Assembly: GCA_017634675.1 (NCBI GenBank)
Contig: JAGBMX010000020.1
Coordinates: 1 to 49,269, forward strand
Source: Selenomonadaceae bacterium
GTDB lineage: Bacteria > Bacillota > Negativicutes > Selenomonadales > Selenomonadaceae
Direction of reading: 5' to 3'
DNA: 49,269 nt
Below the pieces are notes generated by a model. That model did not search any database. It saw only the letters and a list, made by a program, of their open reading frames with translations, and was not told the DNA's origin. Positions 24,701-33,359 of this stretch are shown here, piece after piece. The translations under genes and the position numbers were made by a program. Within the stretch, counting starts at the first letter, position 1. Every line of letters begins with the position of its first letter.

Positions 24701-25942
24701 AACTTCGGGACAAAATTCTTCGGCGGCGCGAAGATGGGCAAAGGTTTCAACTTCGCTGCCGTCAGCGTGAAGCGCCGCTTTTACTATTGATTCGCCGTAA
24801 CCTGTGGTATAAACCCCGCCAATTGAAACGGTTTTGGGAAGAATCGCATATAATTTTTGCAGAAAACTTGAAACGGTTTTTAAAGGCGAACCTTGATTAC
24901 TGCCATAATCGGTATAAAGAATTTCCTTATCGTTGCCTATGGCAACTATCTTGGTGGTGGTAGAACCTGCGTCTATGCCGATGTAAATTTTTCCCGTATA
25001 TTTGGCTAAATCGCCCCGTTTAACCTTATGCTTTGCGTGACGCGCCGCAAATTCTTCATATTCGCGCTCTTTGTTGAAAAGCGGAGGAAGGGCGGCGCTT
25101 TTTTCCTCTTTATTGCCCTTTTTTTCATCAAAAATTTTTGTCAATTCGCTTACGGTCAAAGCCTTTTCAGTTGCGCTTAAAGCTGCGCCGATAGCGACAA
25201 AGTATTCGCCGTTTTCTATGTTTACCATATGCTCGTCGTCAAGAGAAAGAGTTTCTACAAAACGCTTTTTTAATTCCGACAAAAAATGCAAAGGACCGCC
25301 TAAGAACGCAACCCGCCCGCCTATTGGACGACCTTGAGCGAGATTTCCGATGGTTTGGTTTACAACAGCCTGAAAAATAGAAAGGGCGATGTTTTCTTTT
25401 GAAACGCCGTCGTTCATCAGAGCCTGAATATCCGTTTTTGCAAAGACCCCGCAACGAGAAGCGATAGTATAAACGTGAGTCCCTTTTTTTGCAAGTTCGT
25501 TAAGCCCCGCCGCATCCGTTGAAAGAAGCGCCGCCATATGATCGATGAAGGAACCGGTGCCTCCGGCGCAAACTCCATTCATACGCTCTTCCGGCGCAGC
25601 GCCGAAATAAATTATTTTTGCGTCTTCTCCTCCTAATTCCACCACGGTATCGGTATTAGGAATAAGTTCCTTTACGGCGGCGGCTGAAGAGACAACCTCT
25701 TGAATAAAGGGCAAGTTCAAGCGCTCGCCGATGCCCATACCTGCCGAACCTGTTAAAGCAAAATAAAAATCCTTATCCCCAACGATCTCTTTAAGTCCGG
25801 CTAAATTTTCCGCCAAAGCATTATCTATCATGGAAAAATGGCGAGCATATCTTTTATAAACAATTTCTTTTTTTGAGTTTAAGACTATAAGTTTAATCGT
25901 TGTAGAGCCTATATCAACACCAACACGAAACATTTCGGACAT
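21713..25942 (-). CDS. Giant acyl-CoA-dehydratase-activase-type protein (two BcrAD/BadFG domains plus DUF2229-type region)
   Basis: A 1409-residue Fe-S ATPase-type protein. Two tandem ASKHA activase domains start at GVDIGSTTIK and, near residue 320, at YIGIDAGSTTTK; each has the pair of cysteines that hold a bridging [4Fe-4S] cluster (NGVCAGGTG / ASRCGVF and NEACSAGCG / GTRCTVF). A cysteine-rich segment CKGCGNGC follows, then a dehydratase-like C-terminal half with LCYPAKLVHGH, DMCYPAIVV, FQTCGACRATN and LQPFGCLPNH. Activases of this type drive ATP-dependent low-potential electron transfer to 2-hydroxyacyl-CoA dehydratases or double-cubane proteins; here donor and acceptor seem fused. Substrate unknown. 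The start is set at ATG 25942 (AGGTGG upstream) because the promoter at 25976-26004 predicts transcription from about 25969, after the more upstream ATG. No dehydratase genes adjoin it. Confidence 0.85.
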   Translation of the reverse strand: MSEMFRVGVDIGSTTIKLIVLNSKKEIVYKRYARHFSMIDNALAENLAGLKEIVGDKDFYFALTGSAGMGIGERLNLPFIQEVVSSAAAVKELIPNTDTVVELGGEDAKIIYFGAAPEERMNGVCAGGTGSFIDHMAALLSTDAAGLNELAKKGTHVYTIASRCGVFAKTDIQALMNDGVSKENIALSIFQAVVNQTIGNLAQGRPIGGRVAFLGGPLHFLSELKKRFVETLSLDDEHMVNIENGEYFVAIGAALSATEKALTVSELTKIFDEKKGNKEEKSAALPPLFNKEREYEEFAARHAKHKVKRGDLAKYTGKIYIGIDAGSTTTKIVAIGNDKEILYTDYGSNQGSPLKTVSSFLQKLYAILPKTVSIGGVYTTGYGESIVKAALHADGSEVETFAHLRAAEEFCPEVSFVMDIGGQDMKCFFVKDGSIGNITLNEACSAGCGSFIENFADSLHMTASEFALLAKDAKAPVDLGTRCTVFMNSKVKQAQKDGSEVGDISAGIAVSVIKNALFKVMQLKDVSSLGDYIVVQGGTFYNNAVLRAIEKLLGKEVIRPDIAGLMGAYGAAILAFESGVKESSILSADELQDFSVKTKSYHCKGCGNGCLITMQTFPDGGRYYTGNRCERGVGGEKRRIDENNAYAFKYKRVFNYEPLKNAPRGEMGLLRVLNMYEDYPFWFTFFTKLGFSVTLSDKSSAELYYDGMSTIPSDSLCYPAKLVHGHVMNLIKRGVKRIFYPCEPYNMEIGNLSDNNFNCPIVASYAENIRGNMDMLKDENIEFIQPFLPINDKKRLIKRLAEEFKNIPKKEIIMAVKAAYDEIDNYRQDLRQYGDELLKRIESGDKRGILLVGRPYHIDPEINHGLDEMISSYGIPILSEDAIYHLPVKNPHLSIVNQWSYHARLYHAAEFAAEHPNLTLIQLSSFGCGLDAITTGQVKDIIESHGGIYTMIKLDEVSNLGAAKIRLRSLMAALSRRETPVFEPIPVTERAHFTEDCKKTHTILAPQMAPIHFNLIQTALQKYDYNLVVPPMPDKAAIDLGLRYVNNDMCYPAIVVIGQLLSALKSGKYDKNNTSIMLFQTCGACRATNYLGVLREALKHAGYENVPVFACHGIPEETDAFNLDRKILVDVIKAGVYGDLLMNVRNRMEPYEITKGETANLFDKWMKLAKKEITKGGFFKFRRNMREIVGEFDSIPITDEVKPKVGIVGEILVKYHPIANNHIERTLMEEGAEVVMPDFLDFFMYAAYDAVVNHKLLSGSFKDKFFARMFIGMMEFLRRPMVRALKSSKHFRAPYSIDSIAKLASRHVSLGNMAGEGWFLTGEMVKLIEEGVKNVVCLQPFGCLPNHITGKGVMHSLREYYEGTNLVAIDCDAGASEVNQLNRLKLMLSVAKENIKKKSQNDEIIRNVS

Positions 25943-25975
25943 TTGCGCACCACCTGTCATAATCAATTTCCTTCT

Positions 25976-26004
25976 ATTATACATAAGCTTTGATAATTTC
26001 GCAA
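25976..26004 (-). promoter_or_regulatory. Promoter of the giant activase gene
   Basis: On the minus strand TTGCGA (26004-25999), 17-base spacer, perfect TATAAT (25981-25976). Confidence 0.75.
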
Positions 26005-26054
26005 GGTTCTTGTTGAGGATAAAACAAATTCCGCTTTTTTATCCTTTACTCGTT

Positions 26055-26110
26055 AAAATGCCTTAATTCAAGTTTCTTTCCGCCGGAAGAAAACTTGAAT
26101 TAAGGCGTTT
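26055..26110 (-). terminator. Terminator of the tolC-to-ttcA run
   Basis: A 16-bp stem (GCCTTAATTCAAGTTT with AAACTTGAATTAAGGC) around a GC-rich loop, with T/A runs on both sides, right after the ttcA stop. Confidence 0.82.
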
Positions 26111-26886
26111 TATCTGTTCATATATCTAAAATAATCTGCTTTCATCTCGGTCCGCTTCTTTTCCTTAGGCCAAAGTTCGCCTACGGCGGTTGCTCTCATG
26201 GCGCTTTTTAGGTGATCGTAAAAATCCGGAATTTCATCTCCCAGCTTTACAATTATTTCTTTTACCTTTTGCCTTTTCGTATTGCCGTCGTAGGGGCAAA
26301 GAGACGGCGTCGGCAGGCAACCGTGAAGTTTTAAGGTTTCTTTGATTTCGTCTTCTCTGAAATAGACAAGCGGCCTGATAACCGTAACATCCGTTCTGTC
26401 AAGGTAAGTAACGGGGGAAAATGTTGTAAGTTGCCCGGAATAGATAAGGCTCATGAAAAAAGTTTCAACCGCATCGTCGTTATGATGAGCATACGCTACC
26501 TTATTCATGTTGTTTTCCTTCGCCAAACGGTTTATCGCGCCTCTTCGAAAATAGGAACAGGTAAAGCAGGGCGAACCGCCGGAATTTTCAACTGCGCTTT
26601 TAATGTCTATAGCCGCGCTTTGGAACGGAACGTCCAATTTTTTGCAGAATTCTTCCATATTTTTTGACGAAAAATCTGCTTTAAACATAGGGTTGATATT
26701 AAGCGCCATAACGGAAAATTTTACGGCCAGTTTTTCCTGCAAAAACTTTAAGGCGTACAGTAAAAAGAGACTGTCTTTCCCGCCGGAGAGTCCGACTAAA
26801 ATTCTGTCTCCTTCGTCTATCATGCGAAATTCCGTTACGGCTCGCATAAGTTTGCTAAAATAAAGCTTTGGTAAATATATTTTCAT
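26110..26886 (-). CDS. ttcA: TtcA-family tRNA thiolation PP-loop ATPase
   Basis: TtcA-type enzymes adenylate and thiolate a tRNA base (2-thiocytidine 32 in E. coli). The 258-residue protein has the PP-loop SGGKDS (34-39), the paired cysteines CFTC (107-110) and a further Cys197, the set that binds the Fe-S cluster in this family, plus AHHNDDAVET after the central fold. Length agrees with the short TtcA branch. The homologous TtuA/Ncs6 enzymes are possible, but they usually carry extra zinc-finger cysteines that are absent here. It is the last gene of a run with rarA, 6 bases away, so it probably depends on upstream promoters. Confidence 0.85.
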   Translation of the reverse strand: MKIYLPKLYFSKLMRAVTEFRMIDEGDRILVGLSGGKDSLFLLYALKFLQEKLAVKFSVMALNINPMFKADFSSKNMEEFCKKLDVPFQSAAIDIKSAVENSGGSPCFTCSYFRRGAINRLAKENNMNKVAYAHHNDDAVETFFMSLIYSGQLTTFSPVTYLDRTDVTVIRPLVYFREDEIKETLKLHGCLPTPSLCPYDGNTKRQKVKEIIVKLGDEIPDFYDHLKSAMRATAVGELWPKEKKRTEMKADYFRYMNR

Positions 26887-26892
26887 TTGATT

Positions 26893-28227
26893 TCACTTTT
26901 CTCTGTTACGTTTATTTTCTTTCCATCTTATAATTTTTTCCGCTCTGTCTTTAAATTCAGCTTCTAATCCCTTGCCCGCAGGCAAATAATATCTCTTTCC
27001 CTTTAACGATTCGGGCAAACACTCCATGGCGGTTATTTTTTCTTCGGTGTCATGGGCAAATTGATAGCCTTTGCCGTAGCCTTCGTCCCGCATGAGTTTG
27101 GTGACTCCGTTTCTGATATGAAGCGGCACGGGTTCCGCCATTGTTTGAAGCGCGTCTTTTTTCGCCATGATGTAAGCTATGTCCGCCGCGTTGGATTTTG
27201 GAGCGAGCGCCATATATATGGCGGCTTCGGATAAATGCACGTTACATTCTGGCATCCCCAAAAAATGCGCCGCTTGATACGCCGCAACAGCTAATGTTAA
27301 GGCGTTTGGGTCGGCAAGCCCGACGTCTTCCGCGGCAAACCGCACGATTCGCCTTGCAACGTATAACGGGTCTTCTCCGGCTTCAAGCATACGGGACAGC
27401 CAATAAACCGCCGCGTCCGGGTCGGAATTTCGCATGGATTTATGCAGAGCCGAGATTATATTATAGTGTTCTTCCCCGCTTTTATCGTAAAGCAGGGATT
27501 TTTTTTCGGTTACTGCCTCTATGGTTTCCTTTGTGACAATAACGCCGGTTGCGCTTGAATCTCCGTTTAACACGGACATTTCAAGGGTGGATAACGCGCG
27601 TCTTGCGTCCCCGTTGGAAAATACCGCGATACGTTTCAACAAATCATCGTCTATCGTTACGTTTTGTCCGCCGAATCCTCTCGGGTCGGTCAAGGCTCGT
27701 TTTAATAGGGAAAAGATTTCTTCTTCCGTCAAATTTTTCAGCACAAAGACTTTTGCTCGGGAAAGAAGCGCCCCGTTTACTTCAAAGGAAGGGTTTTCCG
27801 TGGTTGCGCCGATTAGGACTATGCTTCCTTTTTCAACGAAAGGCAAAAATGCGTCCTGTTGCGCCTTGTTAAATCTATGAATTTCGTCCACAAAAACTAT
27901 TGTGCGCTCGCCGTAATTTCTCGCGGTTTCCGCTTGCTGCATTACCTCCCTTATTTCCTTTATGCCGCCCGTAACAGCCGAAAAAGGCACGAACTTAGCT
28001 TTTGTAAGTTTGGCTATAACGAGAGCGAGGGTGGTTTTACCCACCCCCGGCGGTCCCCAGAAAATCATTGAGGATATATGGTCTTCTTCTATAAGTCTTC
28101 TTAAAATTTTCCCCTTGCCGATTAAATGTCGCTGTCCCGCCACTTCGTCCAAATTTTCCGGACGAAGCCGCGCCGCCAACGGCTCGGGTACGGTCTTTGC
28201 AAAAAGTGACACGGAATTGTCATTCAT
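26893..28227 (-). CDS. rarA: Replication-associated recombination protein RarA (MgsA)
   Basis: RarA is a clamp-loader-like AAA+ ATPase that acts at stalled replication forks with SSB. The 444-residue protein has PLAARLRPENLDEVAGQ at the N-terminus, Walker A GPPGVGKTT, Walker B VFVDEIHRF, sensor 1 GATTENPSF, arginine-finger LLSRAKVF and the C-terminal tetramerisation region with the GKGYQFAHD segment near the end. Length is typical. Its start overlaps the end of the MacB permease gene by 8 bases and it is separated from ttcA by 6 bases, so a housekeeping gene has become part of an exporter operon. Confidence 0.95.
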   Translation of the reverse strand: MNDNSVSLFAKTVPEPLAARLRPENLDEVAGQRHLIGKGKILRRLIEEDHISSMIFWGPPGVGKTTLALVIAKLTKAKFVPFSAVTGGIKEIREVMQQAETARNYGERTIVFVDEIHRFNKAQQDAFLPFVEKGSIVLIGATTENPSFEVNGALLSRAKVFVLKNLTEEEIFSLLKRALTDPRGFGGQNVTIDDDLLKRIAVFSNGDARRALSTLEMSVLNGDSSATGVIVTKETIEAVTEKKSLLYDKSGEEHYNIISALHKSMRNSDPDAAVYWLSRMLEAGEDPLYVARRIVRFAAEDVGLADPNALTLAVAAYQAAHFLGMPECNVHLSEAAIYMALAPKSNAADIAYIMAKKDALQTMAEPVPLHIRNGVTKLMRDEGYGKGYQFAHDTEEKITAMECLPESLKGKRYYLPAGKGLEAEFKDRAEKIIRWKENKRNREK

Positions 28228-29440
28228 ATCTTAACGCCTCTATAGGATCTAACTTCGCAGCTTTTCTGGCGGGGTAAATCCCAAAAAACAGCCCCACCGC
28301 CATTGAAAACAAAAAGGAAATAATAATGGGCGCGACGGTTATCAAAGTAGCCGCTTGCGGCACTATGTAAGGCACAACTTTCGATATGGCGCAGCCAAGC
28401 ATTATGCCGATAATGCCGCCTATTCCGCTTAACACCATGGATTCAATCAAAAATTGTATCATTATATTTGAAAAAGTCGCGCCCAAGGCTTTTCTGATGC
28501 CGATTTCCCTCGTGCGCTCCGTGACCGACACCATCATTATGTTCATTATGCCTATACCGCCAACTAAGAGGGATATAGCAGCGATTAACGTAACAAAGAG
28601 GGAAAGTTTGCTCATCAAATCTTCCATCTGCTTTAAAATCGCCGACATATCTATGATCCTGAAATCGTCGTTTTGCGTTGCGGTTAAGTGGTGACGACTC
28701 CGCAAAAGGTTTATGATGCTTTGCCCTACCTCTTTTTGAGAATATCCGGGCTCAACGGTGACTTCTATTCTCTGAATGTGGGTAATTCCAAGCATTCTCT
28801 CCTGCATTGTGGTAAAGGGCACTAAAATCACGTCATCCTGATCTTCCCCCATGCCTGAGGCGCCTTTCGTGTCCATTATGCCGATAACTCTAAAGGGCTG
28901 ATTGTTTATGCGAATTTGCTTGCCTACGGGATTATCTTCTCCAAAGAGGTTGACCGCCACGGTATTTCCCAAAACTGCGACTCTGAGACGATTTTCATTG
29001 GCATCGTTCGTAATAAAATATCCGTTTTTTACGGTAATGCTGTTTTTTTGCAAGTAAGCGGGTTTCACGCCCCTTACGTTGGTGTTGACGTTTTCGTTGC
29101 CGTAAACCACTTGATAAGAGGACGAAACCACGGGGGAGACGTATTGAACCCCTTTAACCTTTTTCTCTATCGCTTCTGCGTCCATAGTCTTTAAGCTCTG
29201 CATTGCGCTTCTCGCTTGACGCACTCCTCTGTTTCGCCCGCCTTCGGGCATTATGTTTAAGGTGTTCGCCCCAAGTTCGCCGAAACTGTCCGTGGTCTGC
29301 GCCTTTACTCCGTCGCCTAAAGCCACCATGGCGACAACCGCGCCCACGCCGATTATTATGCCTAGCATGGTGAGAAGCGAGCGCATACCGTTCGCTTTTA
29401 TGGAAGTCAGCGCCATTATGAAACATTCTCTAAACAACAT
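28220..29440 (-). CDS. MacB-type ABC exporter permease subunit
   Basis: A 406-residue permease of the MacB/FtsX type. One N-terminal transmembrane helix (SLLTMLGIIIGVGAVVAMVAL) precedes a large periplasmic domain (about 45-270), followed by three C-terminal helices and the signature RTREIGIRKALGA. It matches the membrane half of E. coli MacB, whose ATPase half is here a separate gene immediately upstream. Together with MacA and TolC it would form a tripartite pump exporting peptides, macrolides or other substrates across both membranes. The substrate is not readable. The start codon lies inside the end of the ATPase gene (11-base overlap). Confidence 0.9.
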   Translation of the reverse strand: MLFRECFIMALTSIKANGMRSLLTMLGIIIGVGAVVAMVALGDGVKAQTTDSFGELGANTLNIMPEGGRNRGVRQARSAMQSLKTMDAEAIEKKVKGVQYVSPVVSSSYQVVYGNENVNTNVRGVKPAYLQKNSITVKNGYFITNDANENRLRVAVLGNTVAVNLFGEDNPVGKQIRINNQPFRVIGIMDTKGASGMGEDQDDVILVPFTTMQERMLGITHIQRIEVTVEPGYSQKEVGQSIINLLRSRHHLTATQNDDFRIIDMSAILKQMEDLMSKLSLFVTLIAAISLLVGGIGIMNIMMVSVTERTREIGIRKALGATFSNIMIQFLIESMVLSGIGGIIGIMLGCAISKVVPYIVPQAATLITVAPIIISFLFSMAVGLFFGIYPARKAAKLDPIEALRYE

Positions 29441-30143
29441 CCATAACCACGCCCCTTCCCGCGTCTTTGGAGATTACGCCGTCCCGCACCAAAATCTGAC
29501 GGCTCGCGCATTGGGCGATTTCAGGCTCGTGGGTGACTAAGATTATCGTTCGCCCTTTTTCGTGCAAGCCTTGAAAAATCTCCATAATTTCCTTTGTAGA
29601 CTTCGTGTCGAGGTTCCCGGTAGGCTCGTCCGCCATTATTATATGAGGGTCGTTCACCAAGGCTCTCGCTATCGCAACCCTTTGCCGCTGACCGCCCGAA
29701 AGTTCGTTCGGCTGATGCGCCGCCCTGTCGCCAAGTCCTACGGCTTCTAAAAAGTGATAAGCCTTTTCCCTGCGCTCCTTTAACCCGACTCCCGCATAGA
29801 GTAGGGGAAGGGCGACATTATCAAGAGCGTCTATTTTTGAGAGCAGGTTAAAATTTTGGAACACGAAGCCGATTTTCTTGTTGCGGGTTCTCGCCAAAGC
29901 GTCGTCGGAGAGATGCGCCACTTCTTCGCCGTCTAATTTGTATGAGCCGACGGTTGGACGGTCTAGGCAACCCAAAATATTCATAAGGGTTGATTTGCCC
30001 GAACCGGACGGCCCCATAAGCGCGGCAAATTCGCCTTCGGTAATGTCTATATCTATGCCGTTAAGCGCCGCCACTTCTTCCGTACCGATTTTGTAGAGTT
30101 TCTTTACGCCCCGAAGCTGTATGGTTGGCGACTTAGTTTGCAT
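29430..30143 (-). CDS. MacB-type ABC exporter ATP-binding subunit
   Basis: A 237-residue ABC ATPase of the LolD/MacB group: Walker A GPSGSGKST, Q-loop FQNFNLL, signature LSGGQRQRVAIARAL, Walker B IIMADEPTGNLD and switch His in VTHEP. It pairs with the permease encoded next. Overlaps of 11 bases at both ends (with macA and the permease gene) indicate strict co-translation. Confidence 0.93.
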   Translation of the reverse strand: MQTKSPTIQLRGVKKLYKIGTEEVAALNGIDIDITEGEFAALMGPSGSGKSTLMNILGCLDRPTVGSYKLDGEEVAHLSDDALARTRNKKIGFVFQNFNLLSKIDALDNVALPLLYAGVGLKERREKAYHFLEAVGLGDRAAHQPNELSGGQRQRVAIARALVNDPHIIMADEPTGNLDTKSTKEIMEIFQGLHEKGRTIILVTHEPEIAQCASRQILVRDGVISKDAGRGVVMDVV

Positions 30144-31290
30144 TTTTCTTCCCCTTTGACGAACTGTCCTTTTTGTTAAGCCGCGCCGCCTCGTCCCTGC
30201 GCTCTGTCTTTATCACTTCCGCGGTTTGATAGGATTGGAAAATCTTATCGCCTTCGGAAAGCCCCGACACCACTTCAACGTAATCGTCGTCGCTGATTCC
30301 GAGTTGCACGGCTCTTCTCGTTATCCTTCCGTTATCTTCTTTAATCATAACGTAAGCGCCTTCGCCGTCAGCCTTTACCGAGGCTATGGGAATTGCCAAG
30401 GCGTTTTTCCTTACGTCTTTAAGTACCGTAACCCTAGCCGTCATAGCGGGAAAGAGTTTGCTTTCGGGGTCTTCCACGTCTAGGGTGACATAATAGTAAA
30501 TAACCGCGTTGGAGCTTGAACTTGAACTAGAGGACGAACCCTTTATATTCCATAAGTTTGCTGTATCCGTTTGGGAAATCTTCGAGACTTTTGCCTTAAA
30601 AGTCTCGTTTTTATATGCGTCAACGGTAAATTCCGCTTCCTGACCCACTTTTATATCGCCGATATCGCTTTCGTCAATCTTCGCCAAAATTTGTTTCTTG
30701 GATAAATCCGCAATTCGCATGATAACGGTAGGATTGTTGGTGCCTTGCGTCGCCATTGCGCCCACGGTTTGAGGTTCGCCCACCACAACGCCGTCCATGG
30801 AGGCGTAAATCAATGTGTCGTTGATATCCGCTTGCGCGCTCGCTAAAGTTGTAACCGCCGTGTCATAGTTAAACTTTGCCGTTTCAAGTTCTTCTTGGCT
30901 TTTTGCGCCTATGGTATAGAGATATTTCACGCGGTTATATTTCGACTCCTTATCACGCACGTCGATAGCGGCTTTTTCCTTCTTTGTTTCAAGTTCTTCG
31001 CTGTCTAGAGTCGCTACAAGCTGTCCTCTATGAACCGCTTCGTTTTCCTTTACCAAGACGGAGGTGATTCGTCCCGTCTTTTTGGGCGCAACGTCAACGT
31101 AATCCACCGGCGCTATGGTGCCGGTAGCTTCAATGATGGTTCTCATGTTGCGCCTTTCTACCGTTACCGTTTTGGCGTTCGCTACCATTTCTTTACTCTT
31201 GTTTTCTCTGTAGCTGCCGTAGGCAAAATAAGATATAACGCCCACAACAACGAGCGCCGCGACGATTTTTAAAATAAATTTCTTATTCAT
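30133..31290 (-). CDS. MacA-type periplasmic adaptor (membrane fusion protein)
   Basis: A 385-residue HlyD/RND-type adaptor that would bridge the inner-membrane MacB complex and TolC. The ATG at 31290 has AGGAGATAAAC directly upstream, better than the upstream in-frame ATG at 31329. One N-terminal helix (ILKIVAALVVVGVISYFAYG) anchors it. A lipoyl half-motif (APKKTGRITSVLVKENEAVHRG) is followed by a helical hairpin and a beta-barrel; an eight-Ser run SSSSSSSS sits near residue 257 in a loop. The lysine-rich C-terminus ends SSKGKKNAN. Confidence 0.9.
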   Translation of the reverse strand: MNKKFILKIVAALVVVGVISYFAYGSYRENKSKEMVANAKTVTVERRNMRTIIEATGTIAPVDYVDVAPKKTGRITSVLVKENEAVHRGQLVATLDSEELETKKEKAAIDVRDKESKYNRVKYLYTIGAKSQEELETAKFNYDTAVTTLASAQADINDTLIYASMDGVVVGEPQTVGAMATQGTNNPTVIMRIADLSKKQILAKIDESDIGDIKVGQEAEFTVDAYKNETFKAKVSKISQTDTANLWNIKGSSSSSSSSSNAVIYYYVTLDVEDPESKLFPAMTARVTVLKDVRKNALAIPIASVKADGEGAYVMIKEDNGRITRRAVQLGISDDDYVEVVSGLSEGDKIFQSYQTAEVIKTERRDEAARLNKKDSSSKGKKNAN

Positions 31291-31303
31291 GTTTATCTCC
31301 TGA

Positions 31304-32653
31304 TTAACGGGTCTTTGAGACTTTTTCATCTTTAGGCACCGCAGAATCCTTTATAGTCATATTCATGTTTCGGGCGGCCATTTGTTCCGCATCGTCAAGC
31401 CCCAAGCCCATGACGTTTTCCACTTCCGCCCTACTGTTGACGTAATCCGTTTCGGCTAAGATATAATTCAGTTTTGCCCTCGTCAAAGCTTCTTCCGCGT
31501 CTACCACTTCAAGCATGGTACCGGCTCCCGCCTTATATTTTTCATATTCGATAAAAGCTTCTTCTTCGGCCTTTTTCACGTTTAAAGAATTGGTTTCAAG
31601 TCTTGCTTCCGCTTCCCTCATATTCATATACGCTTGACGCAAGGCCAAATCTACAGACTCTTCTTGCTTTTCAAGGTTGAGTTTTGCTTCGTCGCGTTCG
31701 GCTATGGCGTTATCTACCTGCGCTTTGATTAACCCGCCGTCGAGCACGCTCCATCTGGCGTTTACCGAAGCGTCCCACGAGGAATTATGCGAAGAATTGG
31801 GTTCGAACGTCGCACTTATTGGATTTACCCCAAAACTGGCGTCGAGAGTTGGTTGATACGCCGCCTTTGCGCTTTTTACCGCAAGTTCCTTCTGCTCCAA
31901 CGAAAGACGCGCCGTCATCAAATCTTTCCTATTCTGAAAAGCGTGAGAAAGGCAGTCCGTCATATTCATTTTAAAGGGAACTATCTGAAAAGCATCAGTT
32001 AATGTCAGCGGTTCGTTTCTGTCGATATTGATGTGATTTCTAAGCGTAGTCAACGCCACTTCATATGAATTTTCCGCTTTTATCAAGTTTTCCTTAGCGT
32101 TGGAAAGCTCCACATCTGCGCGAATCATGTCGATTTTCGCTTTGTTTCCGGCGTTATACAAATCCGTGGTGTTCTTTAAATGCGCCTCGTACTTGTTTAC
32201 GGTTTCTCTTCGCACTTTTTCCGTTTCCTTTGCGGCAACGGCGTTATAATACGCTTTGGTAACGTCAAATTTTAACTTTTCACGTTGACGTTGCGTAGTT
32301 AAAATGGCAGACCTTACCCCTATTTCCCTTGATTCTAAATTGGCGTTATGCTTGCCGCCGTCGTAAATGCTGTATGTTGCGGTAAAGCCAAGCCCTGCGC
32401 TTATGGCTCTCGCGCTGTCCGTGCTTTTGGAAATCCTTGGAGCTGCGCTTGCGGAGACTTTTACACGCTTGTTTGCCTTTTGCTCTCTAAGTAACGCTTC
32501 CGCTTTATCCTCGCCTTTTTGAGTGATGCGAAGTTCGGTGTTTTCGGCAAGCGCCATTTCAACCGCTTCGTTTAATGAAAGAGAACGCGCATCACAAGCG
32601 TTTCCGAGCAATAACAAAGGCACGCATAATGCGCCCAAAAATCTGTATCTCAT
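31304..32653 (-). CDS. tolC: TolC-family outer-membrane efflux protein
   Basis: A 449-residue TolC-type protein with signal peptide MRYRFLGALCVPLLLLGNA, then the two repeated coiled-coil/beta units typical of outer membrane efflux channels (NEAVEMALAEN at the first, QNRKDLMTARLSLEQKELAVKSA at the second). The ATG at 32653 follows AGGGGGAT. Its presence implies an outer membrane. It is the first gene of the run tolC-macA-macB(ATPase)-macB(permease)-rarA-ttcA. No clean promoter was found upstream, only AT-rich sequence (32660-32800). Confidence 0.9.
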   Translation of the reverse strand: MRYRFLGALCVPLLLLGNACDARSLSLNEAVEMALAENTELRITQKGEDKAEALLREQKANKRVKVSASAAPRISKSTDSARAISAGLGFTATYSIYDGGKHNANLESREIGVRSAILTTQRQREKLKFDVTKAYYNAVAAKETEKVRRETVNKYEAHLKNTTDLYNAGNKAKIDMIRADVELSNAKENLIKAENSYEVALTTLRNHINIDRNEPLTLTDAFQIVPFKMNMTDCLSHAFQNRKDLMTARLSLEQKELAVKSAKAAYQPTLDASFGVNPISATFEPNSSHNSSWDASVNARWSVLDGGLIKAQVDNAIAERDEAKLNLEKQEESVDLALRQAYMNMREAEARLETNSLNVKKAEEEAFIEYEKYKAGAGTMLEVVDAEEALTRAKLNYILAETDYVNSRAEVENVMGLGLDDAEQMAARNMNMTIKDSAVPKDEKVSKTR

Positions 32654-32874
32654 AATAATCCCCCTAAAGAGCGAATAAAATCTAAAATAAATCATTGGTC
32701 ATATAATACAACAAACCTTAGAAAGTTTCATTAGAAATAAATGAAAAATAAAAAAATTTTCAATAAATTACACAACATTAACAATTTTTAAAGGATTTTG
32801 AAGGAGATTGTAGAATCTAGTCTTTAAGTGGAGTAGTGGGAAATTTGTAAAACGGGATGGTGGTGAGTTTATAG

Positions 32875-33351
32875 ATGACGGGCAACGACAATTTGTTGAA
32901 ACTGTTTTACAGAGATTTGCTCTCTAAAAATTGGGAGCAGAGATTAAATGCATACACGATAGTGGAAAATGATTTGAGACAGCACGGCTACAAGATGAGC
33001 GAGGAACGGTGGGAAAATCTCACTCTTCTTGTGGGTCAGATACTATCCATATATTTTAAAAAACATCCGCCTCAAAACTTCAAAGATTTTGAAGGGAAAT
33101 TGGCGATACTTTATCAAAGATTGTTAAGTCCTCTCTCGAGAGATAAATCTTTAAATTTTTCCAAAAGTCAAGATCTTCTCATAAGCATTTACGATGACGA
33201 CGACGATGCGGCGAGAGCGGAGATCAAAGAGTTCTTTAAAGAACAGGCAAACGAGAGCGAATCTCTCCTAAAGAATCTGTTTAGGTGTTACGAAACCATG
33301 ATGGAACGCGTGGTGGTGCGTTCAAAGAAAATGTGGCAATGCAGCGCTTAA
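32875..33351 (+). CDS. Unknown soluble helical protein upstream of engB
   Basis: A 158-residue, entirely helical-looking protein with no signal peptide or membrane segment. It has an acidic run DDDDD near residue 104-108. I do not recognise a family. It starts at an ATG preceded by GGTGGTGAG and ends 8 bases before engB, so it is probably co-transcribed with engB and ahbAB. It is divergently arranged with tolC over a 220-base AT-rich gap. Confidence 0.55.
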   Translation: MTGNDNLLKLFYRDLLSKNWEQRLNAYTIVENDLRQHGYKMSEERWENLTLLVGQILSIYFKKHPPQNFKDFEGKLAILYQRLLSPLSRDKSLNFSKSQDLLISIYDDDDDAARAEIKEFFKEQANESESLLKNLFRCYETMMERVVVRSKKMWQCSA

Positions 33352-33359
33352 AGGAAAAT

